Source of the DNA: Candidatus Woesearchaeota archaeon
GTDB taxonomy: Archaea > Nanobdellota > Nanobdellia > Woesearchaeales > GCA-2686295
Direction: 5' to 3'
Length of the DNA: 64,000 nt
NCBI GenBank assembly: GCA_013202845.1
Contig: JABMPT010000011.1
Coordinates: forward strand, 55,478 to 119,477
Part shown: one piece after another, positions 27,477-35,654 of the stretch
Position numbering within the stretch: the stretch's first letter is position 1
How the letters are laid out: every line of letters starts with the position of its first letter
Notes under the pieces: generated by a model
The model's database searches: none
What the model was told of the DNA's origin: nothing
The model's input: only the letters and a program-made list of their open reading frames with translations
Program-made: the position numbers and the translations under genes

Positions 27477-28246
27477 TCGAGGAATTAAACATAAGTGGAG
27501 GATACTTCCACAGCATAAGAGTATTCTTGGAAGTTCCTGAAGGAGAACCACCATTTCCCACAATAATAATCTGCCATGGATTGACATCCAACCCGATGTA
27601 CCCTGTTGACAGCCACCCAATCTATCATGAAATCAGCAAGACACTAGCTCAATCAGGTTTCTTAACAGTTAGATTTAATTTTACAATGAGTTTGGAAAAA
27701 GACATAGCAACATTCCATATTAAGTCAGAAGAGCATGACTTGAAGAGAATAATGGAGTACATCCTGGATGACAGCAGAGTCAATCATAAGAAGATAGGAG
27801 CAGTTGGACATTCTCTAGGAGGAACAATATTATTACTGACAGCTCATGAGAACAGGAAGATAAGAGCATTGATAACATTATCACCTAAATTCGAGCTAGG
27901 TGAAGAATACAGTGATCATCCATGGCACCAGGAAGCACAGGAAAAAGGGTACTTCACACATGTTGACAGCATAGAGAATGAGCATAAGATAAGCAAGGAA
28001 TTCCTCGAGGAGAACTTCAAGCACAACAAGAGACTGAAGAAAGCCATAAAGAAGATAAAAGCTCCCCTGCTACTAATATATGGCTCTGAGAATGAAGAAG
28101 ATGTTAGAGAAGCTGAAGCCATAAAAGACCTTGCAAGACATGCAAAAACACTCCCAATACAAGGGGCAGACCACAAGTTCTCAGACATAGCCACTCTCAT
28201 ATACACCTCAAGAGAATGCGTAAACTTCTTCGTCGAGAACCTTTAA
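27473..28246 (+). CDS. Alpha/beta hydrolase (esterase/acyl-hydrolase-like)
   Basis: 257 residues. The oxyanion-region motif ICHGLTSNP is near residue 36 and the nucleophile elbow GAVGHSLGGTILLL near 105. The late acid and base follow in LLIYGSENEEDV and the His of GADHKFSD (near 238). This is an intact Ser-Asp/Glu-His triad of the dienelactone-hydrolase/serine aminopeptidase S33 type. Cytoplasmic, no signal peptide. Substrate unknown. Confidence 0.87.
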   Translation: MIEELNISGGYFHSIRVFLEVPEGEPPFPTIIICHGLTSNPMYPVDSHPIYHEISKTLAQSGFLTVRFNFTMSLEKDIATFHIKSEEHDLKRIMEYILDDSRVNHKKIGAVGHSLGGTILLLTAHENRKIRALITLSPKFELGEEYSDHPWHQEAQEKGYFTHVDSIENEHKISKEFLEENFKHNKRLKKAIKKIKAPLLLIYGSENEEDVREAEAIKDLARHAKTLPIQGADHKFSDIATLIYTSRECVNFFVENL

Positions 28247-28419
28247 AACAATTAATAATATTTAACCCACTGAGCCTTTATAAATAGAGTTGCTTGTAAA
28301 CTAGCTTTTCAAAAGATAACTGTTTAAAAGACATGGTTTAATGTTTATACTTTCAAAGCCCACCATCTTTATAAATGAAAGAGTTCTAACAGAAGTAGCC
28401 AAGTTCAAGAGATGATAAA
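28247..28419. other. Non-coding stretch with two TATA-like elements
   Basis: No reliable ORF on either strand. Two similar elements, CCTTTATAAATAGAG (~28275) and TCTTTATAAATGAAAG (~28370), look like TATA boxes on the plus strand. The second lies about 47 bases before the small ORF at 28420; the first has no obvious gene and could start a small RNA. Confidence 0.4.
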
Positions 28420-28500
28420 ATGTCCGCAATCAGCTACAAAGCAAAGATTTCCAGTAAGAACCTAAGTAAATTCTTTAATTCTGAAGAGGAAGAAGAGTAA
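28420..28500 (+). CDS. Candidate 26-residue microprotein
   Basis: The ORF begins MSAISYKAKISSKNL and ends in an acidic run EEEEE. It has a plausible promoter (TATA at ~28370) and an upstream purine-rich GAGATGAT. Lys-rich first half, acidic tail; no family recognised. It may be a real small protein, or the transcript may be a non-coding RNA. Confidence 0.4.
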   Translation: MSAISYKAKISSKNLSKFFNSEEEEE

Positions 28501-28583
28501 ACAGAGGCTATTTCTGAGTTTCATACCCTACTATAATTCTAAAATATTAAACTTAATAAATGGTTGATAACTACTTCTAGCTC
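28501..28583. other. Short AT-rich gap before the NrdG-like gene
   Basis: It contains AATATTAAACTTAATAAATGG, with TATA-like runs about 30 bases before ATG 28584, consistent with a promoter. Nothing else is seen. Confidence 0.35.
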
Positions 28584-29321
28584 ATGCAAGCTTTCATAGC
28601 AGAGATAATACCAGCAGGGGGTGTGGAATTCACAAATGAATTGTACACAAAGATATACTTCTCAGGCTGCGATTTCAAATGCCCATACTGCAACACCCCA
28701 GACATGCTAGAGACAAAGTTCGAGCACCAAATAGACTTAAGAGAAGTAAAGAGAGAATTGGAAAACCAGAGGGGAACTGTTGAAGGAGTCTTGCTGACAG
28801 GCGGAGAGCCATGCTTCCAGAAACAAGCATTACTAGAAGTATTAAGGAAAGCAAAAGAGCTGGAATTAAAGACAGTTCTTGACACAAATGGTTCAAAGCC
28901 AGAAGTAATAGAAGCATTGCTAAAGAACGAACTGATAGACATAATCATAATGGACTTCAAAGCGCCATTCAACCAAGACTTTGACAAAGTGACAAAGTCA
29001 TCAACATTCTTCAAACCAGCAGAAAACATAATGGAAGATATAAAACAAACACTGCAGATACTGAAATCATACGATGAAAAAGTTGAGATAGTGTTCAAGA
29101 CAACAATAGTGCCAGGGCTAGTCTTCAGAAAGGAAGATTTATTGAAAATGGCTGAAGAGATAGAAGGAATAAACGCTGTCTGGGAACTGCAAGCTTTCAG
29201 AAGTGGAGTGGTGACAGACAGGATGTACAGGGAGATCAACAGCCCAACAAACTCATTCTTGGAAAACTTGAGAGATGCAGTAAAGAAAGAAATACCAGAC
29301 ATCAACATAAGGCTAAAATGA
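28584..29321 (+). CDS. Anaerobic ribonucleotide reductase activase-like radical SAM protein
   Basis: 245 residues. The radical-SAM cluster SGCDFKCPYCNTPDM is near residue 30 (CX3CX2C), followed by the GGE motif GVLLTGGEPCF (near 70) and the NrdG2-type 'ELKTVLDTNGS' and 'IIIMDFKAPF'. NrdG-type activases make the glycyl radical of NrdD. No nrdD is in this window, so it may act on a distant partner. QueE is a weaker alternative because the cluster spacing and the absence of its extra helix do not fit. It overlaps folC by four bases. Confidence 0.78.
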   Translation: MQAFIAEIIPAGGVEFTNELYTKIYFSGCDFKCPYCNTPDMLETKFEHQIDLREVKRELENQRGTVEGVLLTGGEPCFQKQALLEVLRKAKELELKTVLDTNGSKPEVIEALLKNELIDIIIMDFKAPFNQDFDKVTKSSTFFKPAENIMEDIKQTLQILKSYDEKVEIVFKTTIVPGLVFRKEDLLKMAEEIEGINAVWELQAFRSGVVTDRMYREINSPTNSFLENLRDAVKKEIPDINIRLK

Positions 29322-30544
29322 ACATTGAAGAATTACTGGATTACATGTACGCCTTGGAGAGATTTGGAATAAAACCAGGACTGGAAGTCATAAAGTCATT
29401 GTTGAAACATCTAGATAATCCAGAAAAAGAACTGAAAGTCATACATATTGCAGGCACAAATGGAAAGGGCTCAACAGCAGCAATGCTTGAATCAATACTG
29501 AGAACTGCTGGTTACTCCACAGGATTATACACTTCTCCACATCTTGTAAGATTCAATGAAAGGATAAAAGTCAATGGAGAAGAAATAAGTGATGAAGAAA
29601 TAGCTGAACTTGTCAAGAGAATAAAAGAAACCTGTGAAAGCAACAACATTCAATCAACTTTTTTTGAATTCACAACTGCATTAGCTTTCTTATACTTTGC
29701 AAAGAAAAAACCTGATTATGTAATACTGGAGACAGGCATGGGTGGAAGATTAGATGCAACCAATGTTGTCATGCCAATTATCTCTGTGATAACAAACATT
29801 GCAATAGATCATGTAGATCACCTGGGAAAAACTGAAAAAGAAATTGCAATGGAAAAAGCAAAGATTATCAAACAAAACATTCCTTTAGTAACTGCTGAAA
29901 CAAATGAAGAAATAATTAACTTGTTCAAAGAAGAATGTAAAAAAAACAATTCTGATTATTATAACATAAACAATGATTTCAACATAAAAATCTCAGAGTC
30001 AGACACTAAACATCAATTGTTCAGCACCAATGGAGAAAACTATGAAATAAAACTTGTCGGAGAACACCAGGTCATGAACGCTTGTTTAGCAGTCAGAGTT
30101 GCAGAAATGCTGAAAGTTGAAAAACAAGACATAAAAGAAGGCCTGAAAAATACTGAATGGTCTGGAAGACTTGAGACAGTAAGCAAAAATCCATTGGTAA
30201 TAATTGATGGAGCTCACAATGTAGCAGGAATGAAAGCATTAAGGAAGTTTATAGATAAATATTATCCAAAAGTGTTTCTGGTTTTTGGAATTATTGATGG
30301 AGATCACAAGAAAGAAATGTTAAAAGAAATAATCCCTATAGCAGACAAGATAATTCTAACAAAAGGAAAATACAGAGGAGAAGATCCAGAAGACTACAAA
30401 GATCTAATTGACAAAGAAGTAATAATAATCAAAGATGTAAAGGAAGCTGTTAAGAAAGCAATGGGGATGAATGGGAGCTTACCAATATTAATAACAGGAT
30501 CTATCTATATGATTGGAGAAGCAGAGGAATTATTTCTTCCTTAA
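29318..30544 (+). CDS. folC: Folylpolyglutamate/dihydrofolate synthase (Mur-ligase family)
   Basis: 408 residues. It attaches glutamate to folates or dihydropteroate. The Mur-type P-loop HIAGTNGKGSTAAML is near residue 48, then FEFTTALAFLYF, ETGMGGRLDATNV (near 143), and the ligase-domain DGAHNVAGM (near 293). Use of folate, not only methanopterin, is supported by thyA and folA downstream. Its 3' end overlaps the convergent transporter gene by 15 bases. Confidence 0.9.
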   Translation: MNIEELLDYMYALERFGIKPGLEVIKSLLKHLDNPEKELKVIHIAGTNGKGSTAAMLESILRTAGYSTGLYTSPHLVRFNERIKVNGEEISDEEIAELVKRIKETCESNNIQSTFFEFTTALAFLYFAKKKPDYVILETGMGGRLDATNVVMPIISVITNIAIDHVDHLGKTEKEIAMEKAKIIKQNIPLVTAETNEEIINLFKEECKKNNSDYYNINNDFNIKISESDTKHQLFSTNGENYEIKLVGEHQVMNACLAVRVAEMLKVEKQDIKEGLKNTEWSGRLETVSKNPLVIIDGAHNVAGMKALRKFIDKYYPKVFLVFGIIDGDHKKEMLKEIIPIADKIILTKGKYRGEDPEDYKDLIDKEVIIIKDVKEAVKKAMGMNGSLPILITGSIYMIGEAEELFLP

Positions 30545-31156
30545 CCACCAAACTCCTGCATAGACAAACGGAGTATCAATGATGGCAAACACTATCTTGA
30601 ACAGCCAATAAGGGATTATCAAAGAAAAGATAAAAGGTACTGTGAACTTTGGCGCAACCATGTAAAATGCTAAAAACATGAAAATGGTTGTATCTATGAA
30701 CTGACTTATCATTGTAGAGACATTGTTTCGCAGCCACAAATACTTACCTTTCATTTTCTTCTTCAAGAAATCAAATGTGTAAACATCATGCAGCTGACTA
30801 ATCAAAAAAGCAACAATGCTAGCAAGGGTCATCCTGAGAGTTGCTCCAAAAACAGAAGCAAAAGCTGCTTGATTCCCCCATGTAGAATTAGGAGGCATCA
30901 AAATAGAAACATAAATCATAATTAATCCAAAAGTCATAATTATCAAAGCGATATATACAAAGCTCTTGGCTTTTTTCCTGCCATGAACCTCAGCGATTAT
31001 ATCAGTGACTAAAAATAAGATTGGAACAAAGAATATTCCAACAGAAACTCTCACTCCAAGGATAGATGTTATCTTAGTTCCAAGAGTATTTGCTAATATC
31101 AGAGCACCAATAAACAACCCCAACAACAAATCAGTTTTGAACTCTTTAGACACCAT
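30530..31156 (-). CDS. Queuosine-precursor-type transporter (VUT/YhhQ family)
   Basis: 208 residues, about six transmembrane helices. The family marks are present: NTLGTKIT in helix 1, FLVTDIIAEVHGRKKA near residue 50, and SQLHDVYTFDFLKKK near 120 followed by RNNVSTMISQFIDTTIF. Bacterial YhhQ imports preQ0/preQ1. In an archaeon the likely use is salvage for archaeosine in tRNA (inference). The gene stands alone on the minus strand between folC and thyA. Confidence 0.88.
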   Translation of the reverse strand: MVSKEFKTDLLLGLFIGALILANTLGTKITSILGVRVSVGIFFVPILFLVTDIIAEVHGRKKAKSFVYIALIIMTFGLIMIYVSILMPPNSTWGNQAAFASVFGATLRMTLASIVAFLISQLHDVYTFDFLKKKMKGKYLWLRNNVSTMISQFIDTTIFMFLAFYMVAPKFTVPFIFSLIIPYWLFKIVFAIIDTPFVYAGVWWLRKK

Positions 31157-31235
31157 TTTAGAAATGAAAAAAACATTTTGTTTAAATGATTTTTGATTTA
31201 GATAAAATTATCTCCATTTTGCATCACAACAATTT

Positions 31236-31245
31236 TTTTAAATAG
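31236..31245 (+). promoter_or_regulatory. TATA box of the thyA operon
   Basis: TTTAAATAGA-type element. It predicts a start near 31262, leaving a ~65-base leader that includes a 14-codon ORF, unlike the leaderless genes around it. Confidence 0.45.
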
Positions 31246-31273
31246 AAAATATTTTTTGTAAGCCAGGGGGAAA

Positions 31274-31318
31274 ATGAAACAACAAAAAACAAAGTTTTTT
31301 GTGTTCCATAAATTTTGA
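31274..31318 (+). CDS. Leader ORF (14 codons) upstream of thyA
   Basis: Begins MKQQKTKFF, with a GGGGG ribosome site six bases before its ATG. Its TGA (31316-31318) overlaps the ribosome site GAGGGAA of thyA. The stop/site overlap could couple translation. It may be a regulatory leader peptide or a chance ORF. Confidence 0.4.
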   Translation: MKQQKTKFFVFHKF

Positions 31319-31328
31319 GGGAAAATTT

Positions 31329-32195
31329 ATGAAAGCATATCTTGACATCATAAAAAACATTCTAGAGAAAGGAGAGTGGAAGGATAACAGAACAGGCGTC
31401 AGGACAATAGCTTTAGCAGGGGCGATGTTCGAGCATGACATGGCAAAAGGTTTTCCACTGTTAACAACCAAAAAAACCCATCTTAGACTTGTTGCTTCAG
31501 AACTTGAGTTTTTCATAAAAGGAATAACCGACAAGAAATGGCTTCAAGATAGAAAGAATTTTATCTGGAATGAATGGTGCAATCCAGAAATAGTTTCATA
31601 CGGCCATGATGAAGAGACAAAGAAGAAAATGAGGGAAGAAAGGGATTTAGGAGCAATCTACGGTTTTCAATGGAGACATTTCGGAGCAGAGTACAAAGAT
31701 TACAAAACTGATTATGAAGAACAAGGAGTTGATCAGCTGAAAATAGTTGTAGAAAAGCTTAAATCAGATCCAACTGACAGGAGGATGATAGTGAGTGCAT
31801 GGAATCCGACAAAACTTCATCAGATGGCTCTGCCGCCATGCCATTATGGCTTCCAAGTAACAGTCATCGGAGACAAACTAAACCTGATGTGGAACCAACG
31901 CTCAGTTGACTCTGCACTCGGCTTGCCATTCAACATTGCAAGCTACGCATTACTACTGCATTTACTGGCAAAAGAAACTGGTTTCAAAGAGGGAAAACTC
32001 ATTGGATTCCTGGGAGATGTGCATATTTACGAGCCACATATAAAAGGATTGAAAGAGCAGCTGAAAAGAAAACCTATGAAACTGCCAAAAATAAAAACTA
32101 ACAATTTCAAATCAATATTTAACTGGGAGTATGAGGACACAGAAGTGCTTGATTATGAAAGCCATCCGCCAATAAAATTCGAGATAGCAGTATGA
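31329..32195 (+). CDS. thyA: Thymidylate synthase
   Basis: 288 residues. It methylates dUMP to dTMP with methylene-tetrahydrofolate. Motifs: RTGVRT (residue ~22), FPLLTTKK (~44), DRRMIVSAWNP (~150), the catalytic Cys in ALPPCHYGFQV (~169), and GLPFNIASYALL (~198). ATG 31329 follows GAGGGAA; the longer form from 31299 overlaps the leader ORF. First structural gene of the dTTP-supply operon; folA follows after 8 bases. Confidence 0.95.
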   Translation: MKAYLDIIKNILEKGEWKDNRTGVRTIALAGAMFEHDMAKGFPLLTTKKTHLRLVASELEFFIKGITDKKWLQDRKNFIWNEWCNPEIVSYGHDEETKKKMREERDLGAIYGFQWRHFGAEYKDYKTDYEEQGVDQLKIVVEKLKSDPTDRRMIVSAWNPTKLHQMALPPCHYGFQVTVIGDKLNLMWNQRSVDSALGLPFNIASYALLLHLLAKETGFKEGKLIGFLGDVHIYEPHIKGLKEQLKRKPMKLPKIKTNNFKSIFNWEYEDTEVLDYESHPPIKFEIAV

Positions 32196-32203
32196 GGTGA
32201 AAA

Positions 32204-32701
32204 ATGAGTGAAGTAATAATAATCGTAGCGGTTGCAAAGAACAACGTGATAGGTAACAAAGGAGATATTCCATGGCATATAAGTGAAGATTTCCAACATT
32301 TCAAAGAAGAAACAATGGATTATCCCTGCGTTATGGGAGACGTGACTTACGAGTCCTTACCTATCAAACCTCTGCCAGGAAGAGAGAATGTTGTATTGAC
32401 ATTTGACAAGGATTATCATCCGCCTGGAACCACTGTGTTTTATGACTTTAATGACGGAATACAATACTGTAAGGACAAAGGATATAAAAAAATATTCATC
32501 ACAGGAGGAGCAACTATTTACAAGATAGGAATGAAAATCGCAGATAAGCTCATGATTACAAGAGTTCACAAAGATTATAAAGGTGATGCTTTTTTCCCAG
32601 AGATAAGAGATGATGAATGGGAATTGAAAGAAAGCAAGAAGCATCACAGTGAAAAAGAAGATGTTGACTTTTCATTCACAATTTATACAAGAAAAAAATA
32701 A
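32204..32701 (+). CDS. folA: Dihydrofolate reductase
   Basis: 165 residues. It regenerates tetrahydrofolate used by ThyA. Motifs: VAVAKNNVIGNKGDIPWHISEDF with the catalytic acid in the first helix, LPGRENVVLTF, and FITGGATIY. GAGGTGAAAA precedes the ATG. The thyA-folA pairing is the textbook arrangement and supports folate-based thymidylate synthesis. Confidence 0.94.
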   Translation: MSEVIIIVAVAKNNVIGNKGDIPWHISEDFQHFKEETMDYPCVMGDVTYESLPIKPLPGRENVVLTFDKDYHPPGTTVFYDFNDGIQYCKDKGYKKIFITGGATIYKIGMKIADKLMITRVHKDYKGDAFFPEIRDDEWELKESKKHHSEKEDVDFSFTIYTRKK

Positions 32702-32743
32702 ACAAAAAAGAGGGGTGAGGTAAAGAGTAAAGGAGATTAATAA

Positions 32744-33427
32744 ATGATAAGACCAAAAAAAAGAATTGGCGTTGCAGGGAACATTGGTTCCGGCAAGACT
32801 CTTGTTTCAGGACTTATTTCTTCCTTTCTTGATTTCAATTTGCAACAAGAAGTCGTTAACAAACAAATACTTGATTTATATTATAGTGATATGAAAAAAT
32901 ATGCATTTCCAACACAGATGTTCTTTCTGTCAACAAGATATCAAAGTCTTGCTCAAATGGAGTCAAGCTTAAAATCTTCTGTAATAGACAGATTAATGCA
33001 CGAAGATGTCTGGATATTCTCATACCAACTAATGAGACAGGGAGATATGACCGAGGAACAATTCAATATGATAAAAAGTATCAGAGAATACATGAGTGCT
33101 TCGCTAACACCACTTGATTTGGTTATTTATCTACAAGCAGATGTTGAAGTATTAAAAGACAGAATCGCAAAGAGAATAGAGCTAAATCCTGAAAGAGAGA
33201 ACGAAAGAGAACTTACAGGGTCTGAAAATCCTTACCTTGAAAATCTTAATGTTCTTTACGAAGAATGGTTTGAAAAGTATTCTCATAAAAAAATATTGAT
33301 GAACACAAACAAGTTAATCTTGGCTGATGGAAGCGGTGAAGCACCTTTCTATCATGGGGATATAATGCCAACTCTAGAAAAAATAACCCATGAGTTATAC
33401 AACAATAATGAGAATCATTCACAATAA
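32744..33427 (+). CDS. Deoxynucleoside kinase
   Basis: 227 residues of the deoxyadenosine/deoxycytidine/thymidine kinase family. P-loop GVAGNIGSGKTLVSG at residue ~10, the acidic 'DR' region (VIDRLMHEDVWIFSYQL) near 82, and the lid RIAKRIELNPERENERE near 145. It phosphorylates salvaged deoxynucleosides. GGAGAT lies before the ATG. The purine-rich 42-base gap to folA has no promoter signal, so it belongs to the operon. Confidence 0.87.
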   Translation: MIRPKKRIGVAGNIGSGKTLVSGLISSFLDFNLQQEVVNKQILDLYYSDMKKYAFPTQMFFLSTRYQSLAQMESSLKSSVIDRLMHEDVWIFSYQLMRQGDMTEEQFNMIKSIREYMSASLTPLDLVIYLQADVEVLKDRIAKRIELNPERENERELTGSENPYLENLNVLYEEWFEKYSHKKILMNTNKLILADGSGEAPFYHGDIMPTLEKITHELYNNNENHSQ

Positions 33428-33470
33428 ATTTTTTAAATAAGCTATCTTCTCTTAAGATTAAGGGGATGTT

Positions 33471-34148
33471 ATGAAAGGAAAATTCATAGTAATCGATGGA
33501 ACTGATGGCAGCGGTAAAGCTACTCAGACAAAACTTCTTGTTGAAAGATTGAAAAAAGAAGGATATGATGTTGAAACAATAGATTTTCCTCAGCATGGTC
33601 AAAAGAGTGCTGCATTGGTTGAAGAATATCTAAATGGAAAGTTTGGCACTGCTGATGAAGTAAGTCCCTATCAGGCATCATTATTCTACGCAGTTGACAG
33701 GTACGCTGCTGCAAGAAAGATAAGGACCTGGTTAGTAGAAGGAAAAATAGTTATTGGTGATAGATACTGTTCTTCAAACATGGGTCATCAGACAGGCAAG
33801 ATAAAAGGAAAAGAAGAACAGGACAAATTCCTTGACTGGGTAGAAGATCTGGAATTTAACGTATTAAACATACCTAAGCCAGACATGACTGTATTGTTAT
33901 TCGTACCTCCTGAGAAAAATCAGGAGTTAGTTGAGAAAAAAGGCAAGAAAGAATACATAGAAGGGGAAAGTCCGTATGATATTCACACAAAGGATCTGAA
34001 CCATCTGAAAAAAGCTTCAGAAGCATACAGATACTGCGCAGAGAAATTCGGCTGGCCAATAATTGAATGCACAAAAGACAATAAACTTATGAGTGTTGAA
34101 GCTATTCATGAAATGGTTTGGGAAAAAGTAAAGGAAATTATAAAATGA
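33471..34148 (+). CDS. tmk: Thymidylate kinase
   Basis: 225 residues. It phosphorylates dTMP to dTDP. P-loop IDGTDGSGKATQT at residue ~8 (Ala replaces the usual Ser/Thr directly after Lys), FPQHGQKSA near 40, AVDRYAAARKI near 75, and VIGDRYCSSN near 95. The TTTTTTAAATAAG element just upstream could be an internal promoter. It overlaps the next kinase gene by four bases. Confidence 0.92.
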   Translation: MKGKFIVIDGTDGSGKATQTKLLVERLKKEGYDVETIDFPQHGQKSAALVEEYLNGKFGTADEVSPYQASLFYAVDRYAAARKIRTWLVEGKIVIGDRYCSSNMGHQTGKIKGKEEQDKFLDWVEDLEFNVLNIPKPDMTVLLFVPPEKNQELVEKKGKKEYIEGESPYDIHTKDLNHLKKASEAYRYCAEKFGWPIIECTKDNKLMSVEAIHEMVWEKVKEIIK

Positions 34149-34708
34149 TAATCGGAGTAACAGGAACACTCGGAGCTGGCAAAGGAACAATAGTCGACTA
34201 CTTAGTTAAAGAAAAAGAATTCAAACATTATTCTTGCAGCGGATTTATTACTGAGGAGATTGTAAGAAGAGGATTAGAAGTTAACAGAGATTCGATGGTA
34301 TCAGTCGGGAATGATTTAAGAATGAAATACGGTCCTGGATATGTTGCTGCATCCTTATATGACCAAGCAAAGAAAAAAGGATGCAACGCAGTCATTGAAA
34401 GCATCCGAACAGAAGGAGAGGTTAATACCTTAAAAGAAAAAGACAAATTTACTCTTTTTGCAGTTGATGCGAATCAAAGAATCAGATATGAGCGGAATAA
34501 AAAAAGAGAAAGTTCAAAAGACAACATATCATATGAGAAATTCCAAGAACAAGAAGCAACCGAGATGACTTCAACAGATCCACACAAACAAAACCTTTCC
34601 AGATGCAAAGAACTAGCAGATTACACTTTCATAAATGACGGCACGTTTGAGGAATTATACCAAAAGATTGAAAAAGCTCTGGAGAATTTTGGTTATAAAA
34701 ATGAGTAA
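34145..34708 (+). CDS. P-loop nucleotide-kinase-like protein
   Basis: 187 residues from ATG 34145, which overlaps the tmk stop (ATGA); a longer form from 34118 lies inside tmk. P-loop GVTGTLGAGKGTIVDYL at the N-terminus, then SCSGFITEEIVRRG and AVIESIRTEGEVN, a dephospho-CoA-kinase/AAA_18-like pattern. In this operon a role on (deoxy)nucleoside monophosphates such as dCMP is plausible, but the family also contains CoA-pathway enzymes. Confidence 0.75.
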   Translation: MIIGVTGTLGAGKGTIVDYLVKEKEFKHYSCSGFITEEIVRRGLEVNRDSMVSVGNDLRMKYGPGYVAASLYDQAKKKGCNAVIESIRTEGEVNTLKEKDKFTLFAVDANQRIRYERNKKRESSKDNISYEKFQEQEATEMTSTDPHKQNLSRCKELADYTFINDGTFEELYQKIEKALENFGYKNE

Positions 34709-35189
34709 AAAATATGTCAGGCCTAGTTGGGATGAATATTTCATGGAAGTTGCTAGGGCTATTGCTAAGAGAGCCACTTGTGACAGAGGAAGAAGTGGTT
34801 GCGTAATTGCAAGAGATAAACAGCTTTTAGTAACTGGTTATGTTGGTTCACCAATTGGTTTACCTCATTGCGATGATGTTGGCCATCAGATGAAGAAAGT
34901 CATTCACGAAGATGACTCTATTTCTCAGCATTGCGTAAGAACAGTGCATGCAGAGCAGAACGCAATAGCACAGGCAGCAAAGCTAGGAGTTTCGATAAAA
35001 GGAGCTACTCTATACGCAAAGATGACACCTTGTAGGGTTTGTGCAATGATAATAATTAATGCGGGAATTGAGAGAGTCGTTTGTGAGAAGAGGTATCATG
35101 CAGGACAAGAATCTGAAGGACTCTTCAAAAAAGCAGGTGTGAAGATAGAATACTTTGATAAGACAACAGAGCCATATCCTAACCAATAA
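34701..35189 (+). CDS. dCMP deaminase
   Basis: 162 residues from ATG 34701; the longer form from 34635 lies inside the preceding gene. It deaminates dCMP to dUMP, the ThyA substrate. The zinc site is complete: HAEQNAIAQ (near residue 77) and PCRVCAM (near 110). CDRGRSGCVIARD near 28 matches the T4-like dCMP deaminases. It overlaps the kinase gene by 8 bases and ends the operon; the 3' end overlaps the convergent DUF167 gene by 11 bases. Confidence 0.92.
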   Translation: MSKKYVRPSWDEYFMEVARAIAKRATCDRGRSGCVIARDKQLLVTGYVGSPIGLPHCDDVGHQMKKVIHEDDSISQHCVRTVHAEQNAIAQAAKLGVSIKGATLYAKMTPCRVCAMIIINAGIERVVCEKRYHAGQESEGLFKKAGVKIEYFDKTTEPYPNQ

Positions 35190-35415
35190 CTAATGTTTTT
35201 TCCTTGCTTTTCAATCCTTTTTTTATCTTAACTTTCTTCTTCAATAACTTAGAAAAATACTTTACAACTTCAAGGTTAGCTTTGTTCTTGTCAGGAGGAG
35301 CAGCTACATTAACCAATAATAAATCATCCTTGACTCCTTTCACCTCAGTTTTTTTAGCATTAGGAGTTACTCTTATCTTTAACTTAGAATCAACAACATA
35401 ATCATTTACTTCCAT
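35179..35415 (-). CDS. DUF167 (YggU-like) family protein
   Basis: 78 residues from ATG 35415; a TTG at 35433 has no support, whereas a TATA-like AAATAAATAC about 26 bases upstream of 35415 fits a leaderless start. Family motif: LKIRVTPNAKKTEV near residue 13 and VAAPPDKNKANLEVVKYFS near 38. It is a small conserved fold of unknown biochemical role. Confidence 0.88.
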   Translation of the reverse strand: MEVNDYVVDSKLKIRVTPNAKKTEVKGVKDDLLLVNVAAPPDKNKANLEVVKYFSKLLKKKVKIKKGLKSKEKTLVIG

Positions 35416-35440
35416 AAAAGAATCAAAGAACAAATAGTAT

Positions 35441-35653
35441 TTATTTCTTTACCTTTTTAGGCTCGCCCTTGACTTCAGGATAAGGATCATAAGTCCCCCA
35501 CCAGAACATGCAATCAATGCAGTAATAACCCCAAACACCAAGTTCACGGCAAACCATTAATTCGCCGCATTTAGGGCATTTCTTAGGAACAAAAGTCACT
35601 CTGATGTTTTCCATCTCTTCATTAGAAAGCTCGTCGTACTCAATCTTTGACAT
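35441..35653 (-). CDS. Small zinc-ribbon protein
   Basis: 70 residues with two CxxC knuckles: CPKCGELMVC (near 27) and YYCIDCMFWWG (near 44). Four Cys suit one zinc ion. It begins just after the stop of the TFS gene (1 base between), so the pair are co-transcribed. Probably nucleic-acid- or protein-binding; no specific family recognised. Confidence 0.72.
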   Translation of the reverse strand: MSKIEYDELSNEEMENIRVTFVPKKCPKCGELMVCRELGVWGYYCIDCMFWWGTYDPYPEVKGEPKKVKK

Positions 35654-35654
35654 T

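Noticed and set aside
28411..28475. Possible C/D-box RNA (ATGATAA ... CTGA) around the small ORF
   Set aside because: The C box has a mismatch, no D'/C' boxes are evident, and the ORF is the better explanation.
28577..29308. A 243-codon minus-strand ORF antisense to the NrdG-like gene
   Set aside because: Its protein is low in pattern and rich in Ser/Phe, as expected from a frame shadow; the plus strand has all radical-SAM motifs.
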